Shown piece after piece: positions 23,723 through 32,622 of a stretch of DNA of 64,000 bases (within the stretch, counting starts at the first letter, position 1; each line of letters begins with the position of its first letter). The DNA is from Salipiger thiooxidans (lineage in GTDB: Bacteria; Pseudomonadota; Alphaproteobacteria; Rhodobacterales; Rhodobacteraceae). The notes below the pieces were generated by a model, which made no database searches, had not been told where the DNA came from, and saw nothing but the letters and a program-made list of their open reading frames with translations. The position numbers were made by a program, and so were the translations under genes. Where the stretch lies: positions 1 to 64,000 of the forward strand of contig NZ_FNAV01000008.1 of the NCBI RefSeq assembly GCF_900102075.1, written 5' to 3'.

Positions 23723-24786
23723 TGGACGGCACCATGAACGAGGACTGGATCGAGAACGCCCGCATGATCGTCGAGAGCGCCCGCGCGGTGGTCCCGGCGG
23801 ATGGCAACCTCGCCCGGGTGCGCGCCGCGCGCTTCCAGGGGTGCGGCTTCGACCGCGCGGTGATGGCGCAGGCAGCCGAGCTCGGCTGGCCGCTGATGCG
23901 CGTCGCGGAGGATGCGGGCGGGCTCGGCCTTGGCCTGCGCGAGACCTGCGCGCTGATGGAGGTGCTGGGCGCCGGGCTGCTGCCCGAGCCGGTGCTGTCG
24001 ACCATCACGGCCGCGGCGCTGCTGCAGGAGGCCCTGCCCGAAGAGGCGATGACCGGCGAGGCGGTGATCGTCACCGCCTGGCAGGACGCCACCGGCGATC
24101 AGGGCTGGCAGGGCGGCGCTCGGGACGGCACGCTGCAGGGCACCAAGGTCCACGTTCCCGGGGCCGATGGGGCAGACCTCTTCGCCGTGCTCACCTGCGC
24201 GGGCGTGGCGATCGTGCCCCGCGATGCGCAGGGCGTGACGGTCGAAAGCGCCGAGACGCTCGACGGCTGCCGCCCCGGACGCGTGCGTCTCGACGGCGTC
24301 GCCGCAGAGATCCTGCCCTGCCCGCGGGCCGAGGCCGTGCTGCAGGACGCGCGGCTTGCTCACGCCGCCTACCTGCTCGGCCTCTCGGGCCGCGCGCTGG
24401 AGATCACGCTCGACTACCTGCGGGTGCGCGAGCAGTTCGGCCGACCCATCGGCAGCTTCCAGTCGCTGCAGCACCGGGCGACCGAGATGAAGATCTCGCT
24501 CGAGCTGTCGCGCGCCGCGATCTTCGCCACCGCGCGCCGCTTCGACGCCGGGGCCGACCCGCGGGCCCGCGCGCATGGCGCCGCCCGCTGCAAGCTCCGC
24601 GCCTCGGCGCTGGCGATGCTGGTCGCCCGCGAGGCGGTGCAGATGCACGGCGCCATGGGCATCACCGACGAGGCCGACATCGGCCTCTTCGTGCGCAAGG
24701 CCATGGCCGAGGCCAACACCTATGGAAGCCCGAGAGAGCAGCGCGCGACGCTGACAGGACTGCTGGCAGAGGAGCACGCGGCATGA
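23719..24786 (+). CDS. Acyl-CoA dehydrogenase, subunit-like short form
   Basis: A 355-residue flavoprotein of the acyl-CoA dehydrogenase fold. FAD and helix landmarks are LREQFGRPIGSFQSLQHR-like near residue 235 and AVQMHGAMGITDEADIGLFVRKA near 305. The segment equivalent to the MCAD catalytic Glu reads NTYGSPREQ, with no Glu. The middle beta domain is short. Such forms commonly pair with a second dehydrogenase as a heterotetramer. The gene is coupled to both neighbours by 4-base overlaps (ATGA), which supports co-assembly with the next product. The substrate is unknown. Confidence 0.85.
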   Translation: MMDGTMNEDWIENARMIVESARAVVPADGNLARVRAARFQGCGFDRAVMAQAAELGWPLMRVAEDAGGLGLGLRETCALMEVLGAGLLPEPVLSTITAAALLQEALPEEAMTGEAVIVTAWQDATGDQGWQGGARDGTLQGTKVHVPGADGADLFAVLTCAGVAIVPRDAQGVTVESAETLDGCRPGRVRLDGVAAEILPCPRAEAVLQDARLAHAAYLLGLSGRALEITLDYLRVREQFGRPIGSFQSLQHRATEMKISLELSRAAIFATARRFDAGADPRARAHGAARCKLRASALAMLVAREAVQMHGAMGITDEADIGLFVRKAMAEANTYGSPREQRATLTGLLAEEHAA

Positions 24787-25937
24787 CCGGACAGCCCGAC
24801 TACAACGCCATGAGCGACGACGATTTCCGCGCCATGGTCCGAAGCTTCGTCGAGGCGAGCTACCCCGACATCCCCCGCCATTCGCTGAGCCGCCTGCACT
24901 GGCACGAGGTGAAGCCATGGTATCTGATCCTGTCGCAGAAGGGCTGGATCTGCCCGACATGGCCGCGCGAGCATGGCGGCATGGGGCTCACCGCGGGCAA
25001 GCACCTCATCATGATCGAGGAATTCGAGCGCTACGGCTGCGCGCGGGTCAACGACATCGGGCCGGTCATGCTGGGGCCGCTGCTGCTCAGGCATGGGAGC
25101 GAGGAACAGAAGGCGCAGTTCCTGCCGCGCATCCTCTCGGGCGAGGACGTCTGGGCGCAGGGCTACAGCGAGCCGGGCGCGGGCTCGGACCTTGCCGCCG
25201 TGCGCTGCGAGGCGGTGCGCGACGGCGACGACTGGGTGATCAACGGCCAGAAGACCTGGTGCACGCTGGGCATGGACGCCAACTGGGTCTTCATCCTCGC
25301 CCGCACCGACAAGACGGTGAAGAAGCAGGCGGGCATCAGCTTCCTGCTGGTGCCGATGGACGCGCCCGGCGTGACCATCCGCAACATCGAGAACCTCGAG
25401 CTCGAGGCCGAGTTCTGCGAGGTCTTCTTCGACGACGTGCGGGTGCCCGCCGACCACATCGTGGGCCGGGTCAACGACGGCTGGTCGGTGGCCAAGGCGC
25501 TGCTCGGCCACGAGCGCGTGTTCATCGGCGCGCCGCGGCTTTCCGCCAGCGCGCTGGCGCGGCTCGGGCACATCGCCCGCCGCGCCGGGGTCTGGGACGA
25601 CCCGGTGTTCCGCGACCGCTACGTGACGCTGCAATGCGACGTCATGGACCTGACGGATCTCTTCGAGACCTATGTCGACCGGCTGCGCGACGGGCGCGAG
25701 ATCGGCGCCGACGTGGCGATGCTGAAGATCTTCCAGAGCGAGCTTTACCAGCGCATCTCGGAGCTGATGATGGAGGTCGCGGCCGAGGACTCGGGCCTGC
25801 GCGCCACGCCCGAGGGCGACCGGCAGCTGCACGCCGCCGCAACCTGGCTCTCGGCGCGGCCGACGACGATCTTCGGCGGCTCGACAGAGATCATGCGCAA
25901 CATGCTGGCCAAGGCGGTGCTCGAGCTTCCGAGCTGA
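24783..25937 (+). CDS. Acyl-CoA dehydrogenase, full-length partner
   Basis: A 384-residue acyl-CoA dehydrogenase. The FAD and substrate motifs are YSEPGAGSDLAAVRCEA near residue 123, INGQKTWCTLGMDANWVFILART near 153 and the C-terminal IFGGSTEIMRNMLAK near 362. It alpha,beta-desaturates an acyl-CoA and passes electrons to ETF. The MCAD-type Glu position reads IFGGS, so catalysis must use a Glu elsewhere or one from a partner. Coupled to the upstream short dehydrogenase by overlap, it ends 128 bases before the TAXI transporter gene. Confidence 0.9.
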   Translation: MTGQPDYNAMSDDDFRAMVRSFVEASYPDIPRHSLSRLHWHEVKPWYLILSQKGWICPTWPREHGGMGLTAGKHLIMIEEFERYGCARVNDIGPVMLGPLLLRHGSEEQKAQFLPRILSGEDVWAQGYSEPGAGSDLAAVRCEAVRDGDDWVINGQKTWCTLGMDANWVFILARTDKTVKKQAGISFLLVPMDAPGVTIRNIENLELEAEFCEVFFDDVRVPADHIVGRVNDGWSVAKALLGHERVFIGAPRLSASALARLGHIARRAGVWDDPVFRDRYVTLQCDVMDLTDLFETYVDRLRDGREIGADVAMLKIFQSELYQRISELMMEVAAEDSGLRATPEGDRQLHAAATWLSARPTTIFGGSTEIMRNMLAKAVLELPS

Positions 25938-25950
25938 GCCGCGTCACGCA

Positions 25951-25988
25951 AAAAGTCTAAAAGGTATAAGATTGACTTTTATACTTTT
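25951..25988. promoter_or_regulatory. Long inverted repeat upstream of the TAXI-TRAP genes (candidate GntR operator)
   Basis: AAAAGTCTAAAAG (25951-25963) and CTTTTATACTTTT (25976-25988) form 12 of 13 pairs across a 12-base spacer. Inside it, GTATAA at 25965-25970 and TTATAC form further pairs. The 8-mer GTCTAAAA recurs, inverted, upstream of gntR at 34267-34277 (GGTTTTAGACC). The AT content contrasts sharply with the surroundings, so an internal operon promoter is likely here. Confidence 0.6.
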
Positions 25989-26065
25989 GCACACTAGCCT
26001 GATCGAAATTCCGACGCCACCGACCAGGAGGCGGGGCGCCGGGTCGGTAATGCGAAAAGGGAGGA

Positions 26066-27202
26066 ATGGCTTTGTTGGGATCCGCATTCATCAGGGGCAC
26101 GGTCGCCGCCGTCGCCATCTTCGCCGGGCAGGCCGTCCTGGCCGACGAGGTGACGCTGCCGCGCACCATGGTCTGGACGTCCTACGACCTCGGCTCGACC
26201 GGCTACGTCGAGGCCTCGGCCATGGCCGACGCGCTCGACAAGAACTACGGCACCACCGTGCGCCTGACGCCCTCGGGCACCGGCATCGGCCGGATGCTGC
26301 CGCTCGCCAAGAAGCGCGCGACCTTCGGCTTCATGGGCAACGAGATCTTCTTCGCCTCCGAGGGCATGTTCGAATTCGCCGCCCGTGACTGGGGCCCGCA
26401 GGAGGTGCGCGTGTTGCTTGGCCGACCCGCCGCCGTCGGCCTGATCACCGGGCTCGACACCGACATCGAAAGCGTCGCGGACCTCAAGGGCCGCAAGGTG
26501 GGCTTCGTGCAGGCCAGCCCCTCGACCCTGATGAACACCGAGGCCGCGCTGGCCTTCGGCGATCTCACCGTCGACGACGTCGAGCAGGTGATCTACCCGG
26601 GATACGGCGCCATGGTGCAGGGCTTCATCGCGGGCGAGATCGACGCCGTTCCGGTCACCCCCACGGTGTCAGCCCTGCGCGAGGCCGAAGGCGGCCGCGG
26701 CGTGCGCTGGCTCGACATGCCGGGATCGGACAGCGCCGGCTGGGACCGCGTGCGCGCCTCGGCCACGATCTTCTCGCCCACGTCGATGACCGTCGGCGTC
26801 AGCATCTCCGAGGACGATCCCGCCGAGCTTCTGGGCTACCGCTACCCGCAGCTCACCACCTATGCCGACACCAGCGAGGACGAGGTCTACAACCTCGTGA
26901 AGGCGCTGGACGAGAGCTATGACCTCTTCAAGGACGCCAACGGCGTGATCGCGCGCTGGAACATGCAGGACGCGGGCAGTTCACCGGCCGGCGCGCCGTT
27001 CCACCCGGGCGCCATCAGGTACCTGCGCGAGATGGGCGTATGGGACGCCGAGGACGACGCCTGGAACGAGACCCGCATCGCCCGGCTCGAGGCGGTGAAG
27101 TCGGCCTGGGCCGCGGCCACCGAGAAGGCCGATGCCGAAAAGGTCTCGGACGACGACTGGCCGGCCTTCTGGGACAGCTACCGCAGCGACGCGCTGAACT
27201 GA
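26066..27202 (+). CDS. TAXI-family TRAP substrate-binding protein
   Basis: A 378-residue periplasmic binding protein of the TAXI (immunogenic protein) type. It has an N-terminal signal peptide (about residues 1-27, cleavage near VLA-DE). TAXI landmarks are SYDLGSTGYVEASAMADAL near residue 40, TPSGTGIGRMLPLAKKRATFGFMGNE near 70 and GFVQASPSTLMNTEAAL near 145. It feeds the fused permease encoded 145 bases downstream. A stable stem-loop lies between the two genes. The ligand is presumably the carboxylic acid degraded by this operon; that is inferred. Confidence 0.9.
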   Translation: MALLGSAFIRGTVAAVAIFAGQAVLADEVTLPRTMVWTSYDLGSTGYVEASAMADALDKNYGTTVRLTPSGTGIGRMLPLAKKRATFGFMGNEIFFASEGMFEFAARDWGPQEVRVLLGRPAAVGLITGLDTDIESVADLKGRKVGFVQASPSTLMNTEAALAFGDLTVDDVEQVIYPGYGAMVQGFIAGEIDAVPVTPTVSALREAEGGRGVRWLDMPGSDSAGWDRVRASATIFSPTSMTVGVSISEDDPAELLGYRYPQLTTYADTSEDEVYNLVKALDESYDLFKDANGVIARWNMQDAGSSPAGAPFHPGAIRYLREMGVWDAEDDAWNETRIARLEAVKSAWAAATEKADAEKVSDDDWPAFWDSYRSDALN

Positions 27203-27208
27203 CACGGC

Positions 27209-27257
27209 GGGGAGCCGCGCCCGGCCCGCGCTTCGCGCAACGGCGGCACGGCTCCCC
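27209..27257 (+). other. mRNA stem-loop between binding-protein and permease genes
   Basis: GGGGAGCCG (27209-27217) pairs perfectly with CGGCTCCCC (27249-27257), and a smaller GCGC/CGCGC hairpin sits in the 31-base loop. There is no T-tract. Such loops after binding-protein genes usually protect the upstream message, raising binding protein relative to permease. Confidence 0.55.
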
Positions 27258-27347
27258 CGGCAGATCTTCCGACCCCCGGCACGGGCGCAGGCCCCTGCCC
27301 GACCGGCGGCCGCCCCGCAGCTTCCTGACGACCGGAGCCCCTCCAGC

Positions 27348-29315
27348 ATGCAGCCTGAAATCACCATCGAGAGCGTGGGCGACACCAAGCCCTGGGCCCG
27401 TGAGGGCGTACGCCTGACCGGCGCCGCGTGGTTCGCCACGCTGGTCCTGTCCAGCGCCGGCCTCGCGATCATCCTCAACCAGATCTTCAACCTTCAGGTC
27501 TTCGGGTTCCGGCCGATCAGCACGTCCTACTACTACATCATCGTCGGGCTCTTCATGCCGGTCGCGTTCATCACCTCTCCCGCCCGCGAGGCCGACACGG
27601 AGCGGGTACGCTGGTACGACTGGGTGCTGGCGGCGGCGGCCTTCGGTGTCTGCATGTATTTCGCCGCGCATACCGACGAGATCCTCAACCGCGGCTGGGA
27701 ATTCCAGGCGCCGCTGCCCGTGGTGCTGCAGGCCGGCGCGCTGGTGCTGCTCTCGCTCGAGGCGGTGCGCCGCTGCGCCGGGCTGCCGCTCTTCATCATC
27801 TGCGCCATCTTCGCGGCCTTCCCGCTCTACACCGGCTACCTGCCGGGCTTCCTCTGGGGCGTGCAGATGACGCTGCCCGAAACCGTCCTGAGCCACTCGC
27901 TCGGTGTCGAGAGCATCATCGGCATCCCGATCCGGGTGATCGCCGACCTGCTCATCGGCTTCATCGTGTTCGGCGTGGCGCTCACCGTCTCGGGCGGCGG
28001 CACCTTCTTCATGGACCTCGCCTCGGCGCTGATGGGCCACGCCCGCGGCGGCCCGGCCAAGGTCGCGATCCTGTCCTCGGGCTTCTTCGGCTCGCTGTCG
28101 GGCAGCGTGATCTCGAACGTCATCTCCACCGGCTCGATGACCATCCCCACCATGAAGCGCTGCGGCTACCCGGCGGCCTATGCCGGCGCAGTGGAAAGCT
28201 GCGCCTCGACCGGGGGCGCGCTGATGCCGCCGGTGATGGGCTCGGTCGCCTTCGTCATGGCCTCGTTCATGAACGTGCCCTACGCCGAGATCATGGTCGC
28301 GGCCACCGTGCCCGCCCTGCTCTTCTACCTCGTGCTGCTGATCCAGACCGACTGCTACGCCGCCCGCAACGGGCTCAAGGGCCTGCCCCGCGACCAGCTT
28401 CCGAAGGTCTGGAAGGTGCTGCGCTCGGGCTGGGTCTACCTGATCAGCCTCGCGGTGCTGGTGGCGATGCTTCTGGCCACCAATGCCGAGGCCAAGGCGC
28501 CCTTCTACGTCACCGTGCTGCTGGTCCTCACCGCGCTCTTCCGGGCCCGCAAGGACAACATGCTCCGCCCCCTGCTCGACATGGTGATGGAGACCGGCGC
28601 CACCATCGGCATGCTGGTGGGCGTGCTCGCCGGGGTCGGCATGGTGGTCGGCGCGCTGGCGATTACCGGGGTCGGCAACGCCTTCAGCCGCGAGCTGCTG
28701 CAATACGCCGGCGGCAACCCCTACCTGCTGCTGGTCTTCGGCGCACTGACGAGCTTCATCCTCGGCATGGGGATGACGGTCTCGGCCTGCTACATCTTCC
28801 TTGCGGTGGTGCTTGCCCCCGCGCTGGTGCAGGGCGGATTCAGCCAGATGGCCAGCCACCTCTTCATCCTCTACTGGGCGATGCTCTCCTATATCACGCC
28901 GCCCGTGGCCATGGCCGCCGTCGCGGCCTCGTCGATCGCCAAGGCACCGGCCATGCGCACCGGGGTGACCGCGATGCGGCTCGGCGCCATCCTCTTCGTG
29001 CTGCCGTTCCTCTTCGTGCTGCAGCCGAGCCTGATCCTCGAGGGCGCACCCGGCGAGATCGTGCTCTCGGTCTCGACCGCGATCCTGTCGATCCTGATGC
29101 TGTCGGCGGCCTCCGAGCGCTACATCTACTTCGTCGGCCGCAGCGCCAGGGGCTGGGAGGCGCTGGTGCTGCTCGCGGGCGGGCTCTGCCTGCTGGTGCC
29201 GGGCCTCACGACCGACCTCGCAGGCCTTGCCGCCCTGGCGCTGGTGATGGGCACTGCCTTCCTCTCGAAATCCGACATGCGCCCCGCCGTGGCCACCGCG
29301 AAGGACAGCGAATGA
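27348..29315 (+). CDS. Fused TRAP permease (DctQM, TAXI type)
   Basis: A 655-residue inner-membrane protein with about 17 hydrophobic helices. The N-terminal four-helix DctQ-like part (about residues 1-165) is fused to the 12-helix DctM-like part. DctM motifs are SVLSSGFFGSLSGSVISNVISTG-like near residue 240, STGGALMPPVMGSVAFVMASF near 285 and AMLSYITPPVAMAAVAASSIAK near 510. It is a complete single-chain permease for the TAXI protein. GGAG lies upstream of ATG 27348. The stop overlaps the hydrolase start by 4 bases. Confidence 0.9.
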   Translation: MQPEITIESVGDTKPWAREGVRLTGAAWFATLVLSSAGLAIILNQIFNLQVFGFRPISTSYYYIIVGLFMPVAFITSPAREADTERVRWYDWVLAAAAFGVCMYFAAHTDEILNRGWEFQAPLPVVLQAGALVLLSLEAVRRCAGLPLFIICAIFAAFPLYTGYLPGFLWGVQMTLPETVLSHSLGVESIIGIPIRVIADLLIGFIVFGVALTVSGGGTFFMDLASALMGHARGGPAKVAILSSGFFGSLSGSVISNVISTGSMTIPTMKRCGYPAAYAGAVESCASTGGALMPPVMGSVAFVMASFMNVPYAEIMVAATVPALLFYLVLLIQTDCYAARNGLKGLPRDQLPKVWKVLRSGWVYLISLAVLVAMLLATNAEAKAPFYVTVLLVLTALFRARKDNMLRPLLDMVMETGATIGMLVGVLAGVGMVVGALAITGVGNAFSRELLQYAGGNPYLLLVFGALTSFILGMGMTVSACYIFLAVVLAPALVQGGFSQMASHLFILYWAMLSYITPPVAMAAVAASSIAKAPAMRTGVTAMRLGAILFVLPFLFVLQPSLILEGAPGEIVLSVSTAILSILMLSAASERYIYFVGRSARGWEALVLLAGGLCLLVPGLTTDLAGLAALALVMGTAFLSKSDMRPAVATAKDSE

Positions 29316-30130
29316 CCGACCACACGATCCCCCTGCCCGACGGCGGCACCCTCCACGCCCGCATCGAAGGACCGGACGGCGCGCCCTGGGTGGTGTTCTC
29401 GAACTCGGTGATGACCGACCTCACGGTCTGGGACGCGCAGGCCGCGGCGCTGTCCGGGGACTACCGGGTGTTGCGCTACGACCAGCGCGGCCACGGCCGG
29501 TCGAGCGTGTTCGAAGGCGCGATGGACTTCGACGGCTACGGCGCCGACCTGCTGGCGCTGCTCTTGGCCTGCGGCGTCCGCGACTGCGTCTTCGTCGGCC
29601 TGTCGATGGGCGCGCCCACCGGGCTTGCCGCCTTCGCGGCGCGACCGGATCTCTTCGCGGGCTTCGTCGTCGCCGATGGCGTGTCGAAAAGCGCCCCGGG
29701 CCGCGAGGCCTTCTGGACCGAGCGCCGCGACACCGCCCGCGCCGAGGGCATGGACCGCATCGCCCGTGAGACCGCCGCGCGCTGGATGCCCGGCGTCGCA
29801 GCGGAGGACCCGCGCGTCACGGCGCTGGTCGAGATGATCGCCGCCACCCCGGTCGAGGGCTTCGCCGCCGCGACCCACGCGCTGCAGAGCTACGACCACA
29901 GCGCCGCCCTCGCGGGCCTCACCGTGCCCTTCCTCGGCATCGCCGGCGAGAAGGACGGTGCCATGCCCGAGGCCATCCGCAAGCAGTTCGGCAGCCTGCC
30001 GCGCGCCAGCTTCGCCGAGATCCCCGGCGCCGGCCACGTGCCAAACTTCCAGACCCCCGACGCCTTCACGACCGCGCTGCGGACGTTCCTCGACGTCCAC
30101 GCGCCCGCCAAGACCAAGGAGACCCGCTGA
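29312..30130 (+). CDS. Alpha/beta hydrolase, 3-oxoadipate enol-lactonase (PcaD)-like
   Basis: A 272-residue cytosolic hydrolase with the nucleophile elbow VGLSMG (Ser98). The oxyanion/HG-region equivalent is VFSNSVMTD, and a C-terminal catalytic His lies in IPGAGHVPNFQTP (about 247). Acidic residues near 222 (GEKDGAMPEA) complete the triad. The closest family is PcaD, which hydrolyses enol-lactones, but classical pca genes are absent. Here it may open a lactone or cleave a ring intermediate of the CoA pathway. It overlaps the permease gene and abuts the next CoA-transferase (TGATG). Confidence 0.85.
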   Translation: MTDHTIPLPDGGTLHARIEGPDGAPWVVFSNSVMTDLTVWDAQAAALSGDYRVLRYDQRGHGRSSVFEGAMDFDGYGADLLALLLACGVRDCVFVGLSMGAPTGLAAFAARPDLFAGFVVADGVSKSAPGREAFWTERRDTARAEGMDRIARETAARWMPGVAAEDPRVTALVEMIAATPVEGFAAATHALQSYDHSAALAGLTVPFLGIAGEKDGAMPEAIRKQFGSLPRASFAEIPGAGHVPNFQTPDAFTTALRTFLDVHAPAKTKETR

Positions 30131-31323
30131 TGTCCGGTCCACTCTCGCATGTCCGTGTCCTCGACCTGAGCCGCATCATGGCCGGGCCGTGGTGCGGCCA
30201 GATCCTCGCCGACCTTGGTGCCGACGTGATCAAGGTCGAGCGGCTCGGCGCCGGGGACGACACCCGCCGCTGGGGTCCGCCGTTCCTCAGGGATCGCGAC
30301 GGCAACACCACCAAAGAGGCGGGCTACTACCTCTCGGTGAACCGCGGCAAGCGCTCGGTCGAGCTCGACCTCAAGAGCGAGGAAGGGCGCGCCGCGGTGC
30401 GCGCGCTCGCCGCCGAAAGCGACATCCTGCTCGAGAACTTCAAGACCGGCACGCTCGACCGCATGGGGCTGGGCTACGACGATCTCGCCAAGGTCAATCC
30501 GCGGCTGATCTACTGCTCGGTGACCGGCTTCGGGCTCACCGGGCCGCAGGCGGGCGATGCCGCCTATGACTTCATGATCCAGGGCATGGGCGGGCTGATG
30601 AGCGTCACCGGCGGCCCCGACGGCGAACCGGGCGGCGGTCCCCAGAAGGTGGGCGTGCCGATCATCGACATCATGACCGGCATGTACACCGCCATCGGCG
30701 CGCTGGCGGCGCTGGCCAACCGCGACCAGACCGGCAAGGGCGACCACATCGACCTCGCCATGCTCGACGTCTCGGTGGCGATGCTCGCCAACCAGGCGAT
30801 GAACTACCTCGTCTCGGGCCAGAAGCCGGTGCGGCGCGGCAACCGCCACCCCAACATCCAGCCGCAGAACGTCTACCCGGTGGCCGACGGCTACATCGTG
30901 CTTGCGGTGGGCAACGACGGCCAGTTCCGGAAATTCTGCGAGGTCATCGGCCTGCCCGCGCTGGCCGACGATCCCGCCTACGCCACCAACGCCGCGCGGG
31001 TCGAGAACCTCGACGCGCTCGAGGCACTGCTGATCGAGGCGCTGGCGGCGCGCACCATCACCGAATGGTGTGAGGCCTTCGCCGCCGCGGGCGTGCCATC
31101 GGGGCCGATCAACACGGTGGACCGGGTGTTCGAGGAGCCGCAGGTGCAACACCGCCGCATGCTGCGCGACATCCCGCACCCGCTTTCGGGCACGGTCAAG
31201 CAGGTCGTCAGCCCGCTCAACTTCCGCAACGCGCCGCTCTCCTTCGACAAGGCGCCGCCGTTGCTGGGACAACACACGCAAGAGGTGCTCGAGGCACTCG
31301 GACTGGGAGAGATGCAGGCATGA
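30130..31323 (+). CDS. Class III (CaiB/BaiF) CoA-transferase, second copy
   Basis: A 397-residue family III CoA-transferase, paralogous to the first copy. The N-terminus is VLDLSRIMAGPWCGQILADLGADVIKVE, and the catalytic Asp region is HIDLAMLDVSVAMLANQAMNYL near residues 205-225. GVPSGPINTVDRVFEEPQVQ lies near 325. Two transferases in one operon suggest activation of two acids, or substrate activation plus product release. ATG shares one base with the upstream stop, and the end overlaps the carboxymuconolactone decarboxylase-like gene by 4 bases. Confidence 0.9.
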   Translation: MSGPLSHVRVLDLSRIMAGPWCGQILADLGADVIKVERLGAGDDTRRWGPPFLRDRDGNTTKEAGYYLSVNRGKRSVELDLKSEEGRAAVRALAAESDILLENFKTGTLDRMGLGYDDLAKVNPRLIYCSVTGFGLTGPQAGDAAYDFMIQGMGGLMSVTGGPDGEPGGGPQKVGVPIIDIMTGMYTAIGALAALANRDQTGKGDHIDLAMLDVSVAMLANQAMNYLVSGQKPVRRGNRHPNIQPQNVYPVADGYIVLAVGNDGQFRKFCEVIGLPALADDPAYATNAARVENLDALEALLIEALAARTITEWCEAFAAAGVPSGPINTVDRVFEEPQVQHRRMLRDIPHPLSGTVKQVVSPLNFRNAPLSFDKAPPLLGQHTQEVLEALGLGEMQA

Positions 31324-31952
31324 AGAACGGAGTCGACACCAAAGCGGCGCCGGGGCGGATCAGTTTCCCCGCGCCCGAAACGATGAACACGGCGCAGCGC
31401 GAGGTCTACGAGCAGATCGTCTCGGGGCCGCGGCGCACGCTGGTCGGCCCGCTGCGCGCGGCGCTGCACAACCCGACTCTGGCGGACCGCTGGCAGCGGC
31501 TCGGGCAGGTGCTGCGCTTCGAGACCTCGCTGCCGACGCGGCTCTCGGAGCTGGCGATCCTCGTCACCGCACGGCGCTGGAACAGCCAGCTGGAATGGGC
31601 GATCCACGCGGGCGACGCCGACCGCGCCGGGCTTGACCCGGCGGTGGCCGAGGCGATCCGGGTCTGCGAGCCGCCGGACTTCGGCGACGACGCCGAGGGC
31701 CGCGAGATCTACGAGTTCGCGCGTCAGATCGTGCAGACCGGCGACGTCGATCCCGACAGCTATGCCGCCATCGTCGCCCGCTGGGGCGAGGTCGGCGCGG
31801 TCGAGCTGACCGCCGTGATCGGCTACTACACGCTGGTGGCGATGACCCTGAACGTGCACCGTATCCCGCTGCCCGAGGGCGTTTCGTGCTCGCTCCCCGG
31901 CGAGCACGGCGTGCTGGCCGAGATGCCCGGAGCGGTGGCGGCCAATGCCTGA
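31320..31952 (+). CDS. Carboxymuconolactone decarboxylase-family protein
   Basis: A 210-residue all-helical CMD/AhpD-family protein. The core block LSELAILVTARRWNSQLEWAIHAGDADRAGL (about residues 75-105) has the Glu-Trp...His arrangement of decarboxylase-like members and no CxxC, so it is not a peroxidase. A second helical repeat contains AVIGYYTLVAMTLNVHRIPLPEG. Its role is unclear: decarboxylation of a lactone-type intermediate would fit the PcaD-like neighbour. Coupled to both neighbours by 4- and 8-base overlaps. Confidence 0.85.
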   Translation: MKNGVDTKAAPGRISFPAPETMNTAQREVYEQIVSGPRRTLVGPLRAALHNPTLADRWQRLGQVLRFETSLPTRLSELAILVTARRWNSQLEWAIHAGDADRAGLDPAVAEAIRVCEPPDFGDDAEGREIYEFARQIVQTGDVDPDSYAAIVARWGEVGAVELTAVIGYYTLVAMTLNVHRIPLPEGVSCSLPGEHGVLAEMPGAVAANA

Positions 31953-32592
31953 CAGCCGCCTCGAAGGATCCGCCACGACGATGTTCTACGACCCCCGCAC
32001 CGAACACCACGGCCTGCCCCACAACCCGTGGATGGCGCTGATTGTACCCCGGCCCATCGGCTGGATCTCGACCGTCTCGGCCGAGGGCACGCCGAACCTC
32101 GCGCCCTACAGCGCCTTCAACACCGTGGCCGCGAACCCGCCGCACGTGATGTTCTCGAGCGACAGCGCCAAGGACAGCATCACCAACGCCGAGACGACGG
32201 GCCATTTCTGCGTCAACATCGCCACGTGGGAGCTGCGCGAGGCGATGAACCTCAGCTCGGCGCCCTACGCCCCCGATGTCGACGAGTTCGCCGCCGTGGG
32301 CCTGACCGCCGAGCCCTGCCGCAACATCCCAGGCGTGCGCGTGGCCGAAGCGCCGGTGTCGATCGAATGCCGGGTGGCGCAGATCGTGGGGCTTGCGCCC
32401 GCGACCGGGGCCACCTGCACCAACCGCATCGTCTTCGGCGAGGTCATGGGCATCCACATCGACCAGCGGGTGCTGCGGGACGGCAAGGTCGACCTCGCGC
32501 TACTGCAGCCGCTCGCGCGGCTGGGATACCGCGACTACACCGTGGTGCGCGAGTCCTTCGAGATGCTGCGCCCCGTGCTCGACCAGAACTGA
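31945..32592 (+). CDS. Flavin reductase-like FMN-binding protein
   Basis: A 215-residue protein (or 203 if ATG 31981, MFYDPRTEHHG, is used) with the flavin-reductase split-barrel domain. Landmarks are RPIGWISTVSAEGTPNLAPYSAFNTVAANPP near residues 32-62 and TGHFCVNIATWELREAMN near 90. Members bind FMN and act as flavin reductases or redox enzymes of unknown substrate. No cognate flavin monooxygenase is visible in the operon, which makes an independent role possible. The start at 31945 overlaps the upstream stop. Confidence 0.82.
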   Translation: MPDSRLEGSATTMFYDPRTEHHGLPHNPWMALIVPRPIGWISTVSAEGTPNLAPYSAFNTVAANPPHVMFSSDSAKDSITNAETTGHFCVNIATWELREAMNLSSAPYAPDVDEFAAVGLTAEPCRNIPGVRVAEAPVSIECRVAQIVGLAPATGATCTNRIVFGEVMGIHIDQRVLRDGKVDLALLQPLARLGYRDYTVVRESFEMLRPVLDQN

Positions 32593-32622
32593 CAGACGAC
32601 ACGACAGGCAGGAGACCCGCCG

